Shown here piece after piece: positions 34,000 through 42,788 of a DNA stretch of 64,000 bases. Origin of the DNA: Mariniflexile fucanivorans (GTDB lineage: Bacteria; Bacteroidota; Bacteroidia; Flavobacteriales; Flavobacteriaceae). The notes under the pieces are model-generated. The model was not told the origin of the DNA, made no database searches, and saw nothing but the letters and a program-made list of their open reading frames with translations. Each line of letters opens with the position of its first letter. The stretch's first letter is position 1. The position numbers and the translations under genes were made by a program. The DNA lies in assembly GCF_004341235.1 (NCBI RefSeq), contig NZ_SLUP01000004.1:368916-432915 (forward strand), written 5' to 3'.

Positions 34000-36411
34000 A
34001 TGAAGGCATTTAAAATCATATTCATTATTTCTTTTCTGTCTATAGGAATGAAAACCGATGCACAATCTATTTACAAAAAAGGTTGGATAGATTTCAATAA
34101 AAACGGTATTAAAGATGTTTTTGAAGATCCCAAAGCAGCTATGGATGCAAGGGTTTCTAATCTGTTATCCTTAATGAATGTTGAAGAAAAAACATGTCAA
34201 TTAACCACACTGTATGGTTTTGCACGTGTTTTAGAAGATGAATTTCCCACACCAAACTGGAAAAACCGGGTTTGGAAAGATGGTATTGCGAATATTGACG
34301 AACATTTAAACACTATTTGGAATCAAGAAAAAACACATACACCCTACGCATATCCGTATAGTGTACATGCTGAATCTATAAATAAAGTTCAAAAATGGTT
34401 TATTGAAGAAACCAGAATGGGAATTCCAGTCGATTTCACCAACGAAGGCGTGCACGGTTTATGCCATGAAAAAGCAACCCCTTTACCAGCACCTATTGGT
34501 ATTGGCAGTACTTGGAATAAAGCCTTGGTTTACAAAGCTGGAACCGTTGTTGGGCGTGAAGCAAAGGCTTTGGGTTACACCAACGTGTATGCACCCATTT
34601 TAGATGTAGCACGCGACCAACGTTGGGGACGCGTTTTAGAATGCTATGGCGAAGAACCGTATCACATTGCGGAAATGGGAAAACAAATGGTGTCAGGCAT
34701 TCAGTCACAAGGCGTAGCTTCCACCATAAAACATTTTGCGGTTTATAGCATTCCAAAAGGTGCTAGAGATGGTGATGCTAGAACCGATCCGCATGTGGCT
34801 CCGCACGAAATGCATCAATTGCATTTGTACCCTTTTAAACGTGTTATTGAAGAAGCTTCTCCCATGGGAGTTATGAGTAGTTATAACGATTATGATGGCG
34901 TACCAGTAACGGCAAGTCATTATTTTTTAACCGAATTGTTGCGAGAACAATATGGTTTTGATGGGTATGTCGTGTCCGATAGTGAAGCCGTAGAATATGT
35001 TTCAGAAAAGCACCATGTGGCTAAAGATTATAAAGAAGCCGTGCGTCAAGTTATTGAAGCTGGTTTGAATGTACGTACTACGTTTAGAACACCAGAATCG
35101 TTTATAGAACCTTTACGTGAGTTAATTGCTGAAGGTAAACTTTCTATGAAAACCATAGATGCTCGTGTTGCCGATGTGTTGCGAGTGAAATTTAGATTAG
35201 GGTTATTTAATAATCCTTATGTTGAAAATCCAAAAGAAGCCGATAAATTGGTACATACTAAAGCCGATGAAGATTTCTCTAAACAGATAAATAGAGAATC
35301 GTTGGTGCTTCTAAAAAACGAAAATAATTTATTGCCGCTTGATATCAATAAAGTGAAAAACATATTGGTAACAGGACCTTTAGCAGACGAATTGAATTTT
35401 ACTTTTAGTCGTTATGGACCCGCATTCAATCCCTCAACATCCGTATATCAAGGTATAAAAAAATATGCTGGAAGTAAAGCACAGGTCAATTACGAAAAAG
35501 GCTGTGATATTGTAGATCCCGATTGGCCTGGTAGCGAGATTATTCCAACACCACTTTCAAAAGATGAACAAGCGAGTATTGATGCAGCTGTTGAAAAAGC
35601 AAAACAATCGGATGTTATTATTGCTGTAGTTGGTGAAGATGAAAAGCGCGTGGGCGAAACCAAATCACGAACCAGTTTAGGACTTCCGGGACGTCAATTT
35701 CAATTAGTTCAAGCGTTATACGCTACAGGGAAACCAGTCGTTTTAGTACTTATAAATGGACAACCCTTAACCATTAATTGGGAGAATAAATTTTTACCAG
35801 CTATTTTAGAAGCATGGTTTCCAAGTACCGAAGCAGGGAACGTCATTGCTGAAACCTTGTTTGGTGATTATAACCCTGGTGGAAAATTATCGGTAACATT
35901 TCCTAAATCTGTTGGTCAAATTCCTTTAAACTTCCCATTCAAACCGGGTTCGCAAGCAGGACAACCAGGTGCAGGACCTAATGGATATGGAAACACACGT
36001 GTCTTAGGATCGTTGTATCCGTTTGGCTATGGTTTGAGTTATACTACTTTTGAATACAGTGATTTGGTTGTAAGCCAAAAAACAAAACAAGCACAGAGTA
36101 CTATCGACGTATCATTTAAAGTAAAAAATACAGGAAAAAGAGCAGGGGATGAAGTGGTGCAACTGTATTTAAAAGATAAAGTGAGTAGTGTAACTACTTA
36201 TGAATCCCAACTTCGTGGTTTCGAGCGTGTGCCTTTATTGCCAGGAGAAACGAAAACCATAAACATGACTCTAACCCCAGATGATTTAAAAATTCTTGAC
36301 ATTAATATGAATTGGACAGTAGAACCGGGAATTTTTGAGGTTTTAATAGGAAGTTCTTCAGAAGCTATTCATTTGCAAAAAGAGTTTGAAATATTGCCTT
36401 TGAATGATTAA
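34000..36411 (+). CDS. GH3 family glycoside hydrolase (beta-glucosidase / beta-xylosidase type)
   Basis: An 803-residue secreted GH3 enzyme. It has a signal peptide to about residue 22 (TDAQS) and a short DFNKNGIKDVFEDP segment resembling a calcium loop. The (beta/alpha)8 domain contains KHFAVYSIPKG and the nucleophile Asp327 in YVVSDSEAV. The alpha/beta-sandwich domain follows (VVGEDEKRVGET, LPGRQFQLVQAL), and a C-terminal fibronectin III-like domain begins near 690. It would hydrolyse beta-linked glucose, xylose or similar from oligosaccharides in the periplasm. A terminator precedes it by 45 bp, so it is a separate or read-through unit. It runs into a palindromic element shared with the convergent GH78-like gene. 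Confidence 0.93.
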   Translation: MKAFKIIFIISFLSIGMKTDAQSIYKKGWIDFNKNGIKDVFEDPKAAMDARVSNLLSLMNVEEKTCQLTTLYGFARVLEDEFPTPNWKNRVWKDGIANIDEHLNTIWNQEKTHTPYAYPYSVHAESINKVQKWFIEETRMGIPVDFTNEGVHGLCHEKATPLPAPIGIGSTWNKALVYKAGTVVGREAKALGYTNVYAPILDVARDQRWGRVLECYGEEPYHIAEMGKQMVSGIQSQGVASTIKHFAVYSIPKGARDGDARTDPHVAPHEMHQLHLYPFKRVIEEASPMGVMSSYNDYDGVPVTASHYFLTELLREQYGFDGYVVSDSEAVEYVSEKHHVAKDYKEAVRQVIEAGLNVRTTFRTPESFIEPLRELIAEGKLSMKTIDARVADVLRVKFRLGLFNNPYVENPKEADKLVHTKADEDFSKQINRESLVLLKNENNLLPLDINKVKNILVTGPLADELNFTFSRYGPAFNPSTSVYQGIKKYAGSKAQVNYEKGCDIVDPDWPGSEIIPTPLSKDEQASIDAAVEKAKQSDVIIAVVGEDEKRVGETKSRTSLGLPGRQFQLVQALYATGKPVVLVLINGQPLTINWENKFLPAILEAWFPSTEAGNVIAETLFGDYNPGGKLSVTFPKSVGQIPLNFPFKPGSQAGQPGAGPNGYGNTRVLGSLYPFGYGLSYTTFEYSDLVVSQKTKQAQSTIDVSFKVKNTGKRAGDEVVQLYLKDKVSSVTTYESQLRGFERVPLLPGETKTINMTLTPDDLKILDINMNWTVEPGIFEVLIGSSSEAIHLQKEFEILPLND

Positions 36412-36464
36412 AAAAATAGTTTGATTTGTTTCTTAAATGAAGCTCTATTTTTTAGATAGAGATA

Positions 36465-36593
36465 AGGCTGTCTGAAAAGTGTATTATATTTACTACCTCA
36501 GGTTGAGCTTGTCGAAACCGATATTTATTATCAATAAGGCTAAATATTTCGACAAGCTCAATATGACACTGAATGGCACTTTTCAGTCAGCCT
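36465..36593. repeat. Palindromic intergenic element, copy D (inverted orientation)
   Basis: Outer arms AGGCTGTCTGAAAAGTG and CACTTTTCAGTCAGCCT with inner arms TTGAGCTTGTCGAAA and TTTCGACAAGCTCAA. The asymmetric spacers match those of the copy at 16059-16187 only when reversed, so this copy is inserted the other way round. It lies between convergent genes (GH3 and the GH78-like gene) and may terminate both. Confidence 0.85.
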
Positions 36594-36616
36594 CATTTAT
36601 TAAATCGCTTATTTTT

Positions 36617-38452
36617 TTAGAGAAATACTTCTATGATATGCAAGCCACTTTCAAGCATCAAAGAAGTTGATTTCTTTTTCACTTTCTTCATGTTTAAAGT
36701 AATTCTTGAAGCTGTTTTTGGTAGCATAAATTCAGCTTGCATCCCTTCAGGAATCGTTATTTTATAAGTGGTTTTGTTATTTTCTTTTACATGTTCAGCA
36801 TAAATAAAGCCCATTTTTGTTGGAACTTTTATTTTAGAAAATCTTAAATCACCCAATTTCGGATTTATTTCAGCAACAGCAAATCCTGGTGTTTTTGGTT
36901 TTATACCCCACATATATCGGGTCATGGTATTAAGTGGCGCCGTTCCCCAGGCATGGTTCCAATCGGAGTTTGGTTTGTATTTCATGTCCCAAGCTTCCAT
37001 GGTCATGGTAGAGCCTACTTTAATCATATTCCACCAATTACGATCACCCATAGTGTCGCTTATTAATGCAGAGGCATAGCGTTCTTCATTATTCTTATAT
37101 AAACCTTCTAATAAATATTGAGCACCGTAAACACTACAAGCCATACCTCTAGATTTTATAAATTCGGTAACAGTTTTTATATGTTCTTCAGGAACCAAAT
37201 CGAAGGCCAATGGTAGCATGTTAGCATGTAATGAAGCGTGCGTGGAAGTTTCTCCATCTAAATAATAACCTTTTGAATGATTAAATAGTTTTGAATTGAT
37301 AGAAGCTTTAACTGTTTCTGCTTTATTTTTAAAGAAAATAGCATCGTCTGTTTTATTAATAGCTTTAGCAATATCGCCCATTAATTTTAAATTGTAGTAG
37401 TAAAATGAATTAACGGCAGTGTTCACAGGTACAATATCGTAGCCATCGCGTTCGCCTTCTGGGGTTGCTAGTTTCCAGCCCGTATCTTTTTGGGCTGGTG
37501 GCCAATCGATGATATCTTTTATTTTAGTATTTGCTTTTTCAAAACCTAATTTCAAAACTAATGCTTCATTTAAATTAGGGGATTTTGAACTTATTAATCC
37601 ATCTTCGCGCTCTAAATCCATTAATGTTTTTAGTTTCAAGTTTTCGTAATGGTCTTTTAAAGGTTCAACATCACCTGTATACATATAATCTTCATAAAAC
37701 ATTAAAACGGTATGTAGTAGCCATTCGGTTGGCCATGTAGGGTTATCTATAAAATAGGCATTGGTTCTTCTGGCCATGGTGTACTCATTGTCTACGCTGT
37801 AATGGCTTAATTGGTTAATGTAAGCATCTGCTTCATACGGAATGCGTTCTCTGTCGCCATCTACATAATACCCCATAAAACTGGTTGCTTTAATAGTATG
37901 TTTACATAGTTGCCAAATAGAATCCATCACTTTATTGGATGATGAAAAATAACTGGCATCGTCATTAAACTTATAATGAATAGCTTTTTGTGAAATATTG
38001 AGATCCTCAATAGGAATTTTTAAGTTTTCAATTTCCAAATATCTGAAAGGCATAATAATACCTATACTTTCGGGAAGTTTTATAGCGGCAGGACCTGTGT
38101 TACGTTTATCGGGTGTAAGATGTAATGATACTGTTTGATTTGCTGTTAAATTTTGAAGTGTAACTTCTTGATAGCGAATGGTGCCTTCAGGTTTTCGGTC
38201 TATTTTATTAGGAAGCTCTAATTTTTCACCTAAACGGAAAAAAAGGGAATCCGTTTGATTTGTTTTAGAAGTGATTTCTACATTTCCAAAATAGGCTTTT
38301 CCGAAATCTATAAAATAATGCCCGTTACCTAGTTTTGTGATTTTTTGCGGACTTATTAAAGATGTTTCTAAGCTTAAATCCTCTGTTTTATTTTGAGATT
38401 GAGTTACTGCATAAGTGACTATTAAACAGAGTAATAGAATTTGTTTTTTCAT
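36617..38452 (-). CDS. GH78-like alpha-L-rhamnosidase family enzyme
   Basis: A 611-residue protein with a signal peptide (about 1-19). An N-terminal beta domain (FIDFGKAYFGNVEI) is followed by an (alpha/alpha)6-barrel with the signature MGYYVDGDRERIPYEAD at about 194-208, corresponding to the catalytic-acid region of GH78. Further landmarks are PTEWLLHTVLMFYEDYMYTGD, the MEAWDMKYKPNSDWNHAWG block near 490 (general base region), and a small C-terminal beta domain. At 611 residues it is shorter than typical multi-domain GH78 enzymes (about 850-1100), so it is a minimal version. L-rhamnosidase activity is inferred; related enzymes accept other sugars. It is the last gene of the minus-strand operon with the oxidoreductases. 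Confidence 0.8.
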   Translation of the reverse strand: MKKQILLLCLIVTYAVTQSQNKTEDLSLETSLISPQKITKLGNGHYFIDFGKAYFGNVEITSKTNQTDSLFFRLGEKLELPNKIDRKPEGTIRYQEVTLQNLTANQTVSLHLTPDKRNTGPAAIKLPESIGIIMPFRYLEIENLKIPIEDLNISQKAIHYKFNDDASYFSSSNKVMDSIWQLCKHTIKATSFMGYYVDGDRERIPYEADAYINQLSHYSVDNEYTMARRTNAYFIDNPTWPTEWLLHTVLMFYEDYMYTGDVEPLKDHYENLKLKTLMDLEREDGLISSKSPNLNEALVLKLGFEKANTKIKDIIDWPPAQKDTGWKLATPEGERDGYDIVPVNTAVNSFYYYNLKLMGDIAKAINKTDDAIFFKNKAETVKASINSKLFNHSKGYYLDGETSTHASLHANMLPLAFDLVPEEHIKTVTEFIKSRGMACSVYGAQYLLEGLYKNNEERYASALISDTMGDRNWWNMIKVGSTMTMEAWDMKYKPNSDWNHAWGTAPLNTMTRYMWGIKPKTPGFAVAEINPKLGDLRFSKIKVPTKMGFIYAEHVKENNKTTYKITIPEGMQAEFMLPKTASRITLNMKKVKKKSTSLMLESGLHIIEVFL

Positions 38453-38532
38453 AAAAATTAGTGTTTAAATAAGAACAGCTTGCTATAAAATAAGCAAGCT
38501 GTTTCTTAAATGATGCCATGCAATTTTTTTGT

Positions 38533-39717
38533 TTAATAAAATTCAGGGCTACTTACTATTTTGTTTTCGTACATCGCATCTAGTCCCATTTGAATACAAA
38601 TAGCAGTATTAGCTCCTGTAATAACATCTGAAATAGGTTTTTTGTTATTTAAGATACTATCTTTAAAATCAATTAAAGCCTGTTCGCTAGGTTCTGTATG
38701 CTCTAATTCAATAGGATAACCTAGATCTTTATTAAATTTAGAAGTTGCTCCCGAAACACCATCAACAATACCTAATTCTTTTTTATTACCACCTTCGGGA
38801 TAAAACCAAGCTTTGGTGTATTCTAAAATAATGGTGCCTTTATCTCCTTGTACTTTTATTTGATAGCCATCTTTGGCATTACTTGTAAGGCAGGTAAATT
38901 TAGCTTTAACTCCGCTTGGGTAATTGTATATTAAGTGGATATTGTCGTAAGTTTCACGACCGTCCTTGTAATAATCAACTCCACCAGTTCCCATAACTTG
39001 ATTTGGTTTTTCACCTAAAACCCAATTAGCAAAATCTATTTGATGCGAGCAAAGTTCTGCAATTAAGCCACCAGAGAATTCGCGGTACATTCTCCAATTT
39101 ATTTGTTTTTCTAATTCAGGACTTGGTACAGAGCGCCTCCAGTTTCCATGACGATTCCATTGACATTCAAAAGCAACTATTTTGCCTATTTTGCCATCTT
39201 TTATGAGGTCTACAACATGGGTGTACAATCTAGAACTATGGTATTGATGTCCTGTTTGAAATATTGTTTTAGATTGATTAACTTTATTTGTTAGGTTATG
39301 AATACCATCAAAACCTTTAGCCATGGTTTTTTCGCAATATACATGTTTGCCAGCATCAACGGCATCTATGGCAACTTGTGAGTGCAAATGGAAAGGCGTT
39401 GATACCAATATGGCATCAATGTTTTTATTGTCTAATAATTTGCGATAATCATTATAACCTTTCGCTTTTCCATTTGCAGCTTTTAATCCGTTTTCCAATC
39501 TAAAAGGCAAAATATCGCAACAACCAATAACATTAAAGTTTTCAATTTTATTGATATTTGACATCATACCGGTACCTCTATCACCAGTACCAATAATGCC
39601 TATGTTTAAAGTGCTATTTGCATGTTTAAAATCAAAAACATTTCCAAATGCTAAAGCAGATGTTGTAACTGCTGCGGTAGCTACGGAGCTTTTGATTATA
39701 AATTCTCTTCTTTTCAT
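38533..39717 (-). CDS. Tat-exported Gfo/Idh/MocA-family oxidoreductase (1)
   Basis: 394 residues. The N terminus MKRREFIIKSS is a twin-arginine signal (Arg3-Arg4). The Rossmann fold shows NIGIIGTGDRG near 38-47. CEKTM near 128-132 is the usual EKP position with Thr for Pro, and GGLIAELCSHQIDFANW carries the conserved His of the catalytic region. Family members are NAD(P)-dependent sugar oxidoreductases; Tat-exported, tightly cofactor-bound members act on glycosides in the periplasm, oxidising the C3 hydroxyl. Two such genes next to a DUF1080 gene fit a 3-keto-glycoside route. It is 48 bp downstream of the second oxidoreductase gene and 80 bp upstream of the GH78-like gene. Confidence 0.88.
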   Translation of the reverse strand: MKRREFIIKSSVATAAVTTSALAFGNVFDFKHANSTLNIGIIGTGDRGTGMMSNINKIENFNVIGCCDILPFRLENGLKAANGKAKGYNDYRKLLDNKNIDAILVSTPFHLHSQVAIDAVDAGKHVYCEKTMAKGFDGIHNLTNKVNQSKTIFQTGHQYHSSRLYTHVVDLIKDGKIGKIVAFECQWNRHGNWRRSVPSPELEKQINWRMYREFSGGLIAELCSHQIDFANWVLGEKPNQVMGTGGVDYYKDGRETYDNIHLIYNYPSGVKAKFTCLTSNAKDGYQIKVQGDKGTIILEYTKAWFYPEGGNKKELGIVDGVSGATSKFNKDLGYPIELEHTEPSEQALIDFKDSILNNKKPISDVITGANTAICIQMGLDAMYENKIVSSPEFY

Positions 39718-39765
39718 TTATTTTTTGTGATTTTTATTGAACTAAGATACGAGAAAATCTAAGTT

Positions 39766-41115
39766 TTAAACAGGTTTAATTTCCCAACCTGGTTCGTATG
39801 TTCTAGACCATAATTTCATAGCTTCTCTGTTATAGATGCGTCCTGTGTTTTCATCCACATCGAAAGAATCATCAATTCTAGAAGCAATGTTTGCATAATG
39901 TGTTAAAGTTTGGCTAATAGCTCCCTGTTCAATAGGAGAAGTTAGTTCCGCTTTTCCTCTAATAGCATCAAAAAAGTTAAGAGTATGTGCCGCAGAAAGT
40001 TGGCCGCCACCACCAAGGGCATTGCCATCTTCTATACCAGGAACTACATTTTCTTTTATAAGTTTTCCTTGAAGATCATATAATTTATACCCATCGCGAT
40101 CTATCATAGTTGATCCTTTAGAACCATAAATAAGCGTGCCTCTACCAGCTCCGTATTTGTCATAACCGTTTCTACTGCGCCCATCCCATTGAATGGTTCT
40201 GTTTCCTGCAAAACGGAAGGTAGCTTCCATAGTATCATACATTTCCCAACCATCATCTTTATACTGGAATTTCCCAGCTTTTACATCTACATGCTCTGGA
40301 AATTTAACATCCAAAGCCCAACGTGCAATGTCTAATTCGTGGGTCGCATTGTTGCCCATTTCGGCAGTTCCGTAATCCCAACCGTACCAATGCCAGTTGT
40401 AATCCCAAGTGTTATCGGTGTAATCTCTTCTTGGTGCGGGCCCTTGAAAAAGTTCCCAATCCAATCCTTCTGGTGGTGCTGTTTTAGTTTGGTGCGGTAC
40501 AGAACCACGTTTACTGGTGTAAAAAGCAATGGCATTGTAAACATCGCCAATAACGCCGTTGTGAATGTCTTTTATAATTTCCTGCGATTGTAATGAGGAA
40601 CGTTGTTGGTTACCCATTTGCACCACTTTATTATATTTTTTTTGGTAAGCAACTAATAATTCGCCCTCTTCAAGGTTGTGGCTACATGGTTTTTCTAGGT
40701 AAACATGTTTTCCAGCTTGCATCGCCATACAGGCTCCAGGTGCGTGCCAATGGTCTGGTGTTGCCATAATTATAGCATCAACATTTTTGTCGTTTATGAT
40801 GTTCCGAATGTCGTTTTCTAATTTAGGTTTGTTACTAATTTTAGAAGCGAGGTTACCAGCAGCTTTATCGCGCTGGCTTTTCATGACATCGCATAAATGA
40901 CTTATTTCTATATTGTTTTTTTTGTCTATAATGGGGGGTAGATAGGCACCATAACGTCTGCCTAAACCTTGAAGTGCCACATGTATTCTATCGTTAGATC
41001 CAATTATTTTCGAATAACTTTTAGCTGTCATGGCATTGGCACTATTGGAAACAATGGTAGCACCTATAGCACCTAAAGCTGTTTTTTTTATAAAATCTCT
41101 TCTGTTTGAACTCAT
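39766..41115 (-). CDS. Tat-exported Gfo/Idh/MocA-family oxidoreductase (2)
   Basis: 449 residues with a strong Tat signal (NRRDFIKKT, Arg5-Arg6). It carries VALQGLGRRYG (Rossmann glycine motif), KHVYLEKPCSHN with the classical EKP, and GNNATHELDIARWAL with the conserved His. The C-terminal domain is of the longer form (EGLDWELFQGPAPRRDYTDNTWDYNW), seen in secreted members that process glycosides. It probably oxidises, or later reduces, a sugar at C3 with bound NAD(H). Only 16 bp separate it from the DUF1080 gene upstream. The two oxidoreductases are clearly different subfamilies, which suggests different steps or substrates rather than redundancy. Confidence 0.88.
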   Translation of the reverse strand: MSSNRRDFIKKTALGAIGATIVSNSANAMTAKSYSKIIGSNDRIHVALQGLGRRYGAYLPPIIDKKNNIEISHLCDVMKSQRDKAAGNLASKISNKPKLENDIRNIINDKNVDAIIMATPDHWHAPGACMAMQAGKHVYLEKPCSHNLEEGELLVAYQKKYNKVVQMGNQQRSSLQSQEIIKDIHNGVIGDVYNAIAFYTSKRGSVPHQTKTAPPEGLDWELFQGPAPRRDYTDNTWDYNWHWYGWDYGTAEMGNNATHELDIARWALDVKFPEHVDVKAGKFQYKDDGWEMYDTMEATFRFAGNRTIQWDGRSRNGYDKYGAGRGTLIYGSKGSTMIDRDGYKLYDLQGKLIKENVVPGIEDGNALGGGGQLSAAHTLNFFDAIRGKAELTSPIEQGAISQTLTHYANIASRIDDSFDVDENTGRIYNREAMKLWSRTYEPGWEIKPV

Positions 41116-41131
41116 TATGTAGTCTTTAGTA

Positions 41132-42508
41132 TTAATTAATTGGGCGAATTTTTACGTTTTTGAACGAAACTAAATCACCATGATCTTGCAACAAGATTTG
41201 TCCTTTATCTAATTCACCAAAATTAGGCCATATTTTATATTTACTTTCTGAAACTAATTTTTTGTAATCATCACTTTTTCTTTCATATTCCAAAACTTTC
41301 ACACCGTTTAACCAATGCTCTACATGATTGTTTTTCGAAATAATATAAGCCGTATTCCATTCGCCAATAGGGTTTATTGGTTTATTTACATCGGCTTTAA
41401 TTAAATCGTAAAGCGAACTAACGGTTCTACTGCCTTCATGGTTACCTAATTTAGCATCTGGATGGATATCATCATCTAAAATTTGATATTCTAATCCAAT
41501 TGAAGAGCCTTCACCTTTATTTATGTTGGAATCTACATAATATTTTATACCGCTATTGGCACCAGGAGTTAATTTAAAATCTACTGATAATTCAAAATCA
41601 CCAAATAATTCGGTAGTTACAATATCGCCACCATTTCTTGCTTCTCCTCCGCCAGATGATAAAACACTCAGTATGCCATCTTCCATTTTCCAGCCTTCAG
41701 TAGGGAATTCATCTAATTTAGCACCACGCCAACCATTGGTGGTTTTTCCATCCCATAATAATTTCCAACCATTTTTAGCTTCATCAACAGTTAATTGATT
41801 TTTAGTGTTAATTGGTTTTAATGTAGATTTTTGAGAATATTTAGAAAGACTATCTGTAAGAATGTTTATGTTTTTCCAGATAATTTCAGTGCCCGCTTTT
41901 TTATCAGCATGTATGGAATGCACTTGTAAACAAATAAATCCACTCGCTGTTTTATCATCTATCAAGTATGCAGCAGGTACATTGTTAATCCAAGTTTTAA
42001 TGGTGTCTCCAATAGCTTCAATGCGGTAATGGTTCCAATCGTTTTGTTTAAACGCTTTTTGAGCTTCAGGGTTATTATCTAAAGTGCTTAACCAACCACG
42101 TCTTGCTTCATCATAAATACCGGCACTCCAAGCACGCTCTGAAGGGTCGATTTCTACTTGATATCCATGAACACGACCTTCTTTGTAATATGGAAAACTG
42201 TTACTGCGTATTTGAATACCGGAATTCATAGTAGAATCTACTTTATAATCCAATTCTAAAATAAAATCACCATACATGTTATCGGTAGTTAAGAACGAGT
42301 TTGGTGTATCATGAACGGTGCTTCCAACTATGGTACCGTCTCTTACGGTGTATTTAGCTTCACCACCTTTTTGGTGCCATCCATTTAAGGTTTTACCATC
42401 AAATAACGGAGTCCAAGGCGTTGTGTCTTTTGGTTTTTCTGCACAGCTAAAAAATAAAGAGATACTAAATAATAGTATTACTTTATTAAGGAAAATAGAT
42501 TTTTTCAT
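41132..42508 (-). CDS. Two-domain DUF1080 (3-keto-disaccharide hydrolase type) lipoprotein
   Basis: A 458-residue lipoprotein (FFSC, Cys22). Two DUF1080 (PF06439) jelly-roll domains lie in tandem: about 32-215 ([11 protein letters not shown] ... MNSGIQIRS ... GYQVEI) and about 245-455 ([11 protein letters not shown] ... [10 protein letters not shown] ... LEYQIL). The NSGI motif and the DGKxxNGW entry are present in both. The family includes enzymes that hydrolyse or cleave 3-keto-glycosides after oxidation by Gfo/Idh/MocA proteins. As promoter-proximal gene of the minus-strand operon it would cleave oxidised oligosaccharides in the periplasm. Whether both domains are catalytic is not evident from sequence. 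Confidence 0.87.
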   Translation of the reverse strand: MKKSIFLNKVILLFSISLFFSCAEKPKDTTPWTPLFDGKTLNGWHQKGGEAKYTVRDGTIVGSTVHDTPNSFLTTDNMYGDFILELDYKVDSTMNSGIQIRSNSFPYYKEGRVHGYQVEIDPSERAWSAGIYDEARRGWLSTLDNNPEAQKAFKQNDWNHYRIEAIGDTIKTWINNVPAAYLIDDKTASGFICLQVHSIHADKKAGTEIIWKNINILTDSLSKYSQKSTLKPINTKNQLTVDEAKNGWKLLWDGKTTNGWRGAKLDEFPTEGWKMEDGILSVLSSGGGEARNGGDIVTTELFGDFELSVDFKLTPGANSGIKYYVDSNINKGEGSSIGLEYQILDDDIHPDAKLGNHEGSRTVSSLYDLIKADVNKPINPIGEWNTAYIISKNNHVEHWLNGVKVLEYERKSDDYKKLVSESKYKIWPNFGELDKGQILLQDHGDLVSFKNVKIRPIN

Positions 42509-42536
42509 TTTAAAATTTAAGTTAATTAATATTCTA

Positions 42537-42591
42537 CTAATATACTTTTTTTAGAGGTTTTTTGCATGGATTTTTAGCTCAAAAGTATGGA
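42537..42591 (-). promoter_or_regulatory. Promoter and direct-repeat operator of the DUF1080 operon
   Basis: Read on the minus strand: TCCAT, 16 nt, TCCAT, 21 nt, then TATATTAG (42544-42537), and the start codon 28 nt later. The repeats have a 21-bp period, two helical turns, as expected for an AraC-type dimer site. TATATTAG is one base from the TAnnTTTG -7 motif. The same arrangement is present facing the other way at 42708-42762. Confidence 0.6.
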
Positions 42592-42707
42592 TTGTTTTAT
42601 GTTAAAATTTATCAGTTATCATGCGATTCTCAATTTGTTTAAGCAGTTCGTTATTTAACTTTTATTAAAAACTAAAGTTTAATGAATTTTTATAATTAAA
42701 TAAAATG

Positions 42708-42762
42708 TCCATATATAAGAATAAATAGTCCATTCATTAAGAAATCTTTAACATTAGATTAG
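42708..42762 (+). promoter_or_regulatory. Promoter and direct-repeat operator of the third SusCD operon
   Basis: TCCAT (42708-42712), 16 nt, TCCAT (42729-42733), 21 nt, TAGATTAG (42755-42762), then 26 nt to the ATG at 42789. Spacings equal those of the divergent promoter at 42537-42591, which makes chance unlikely. The HTCS encoded at 56220 is the obvious candidate regulator. Confidence 0.6.
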
Positions 42763-42788
42763 CGAACAATTAACTAAACAATTTAAAT

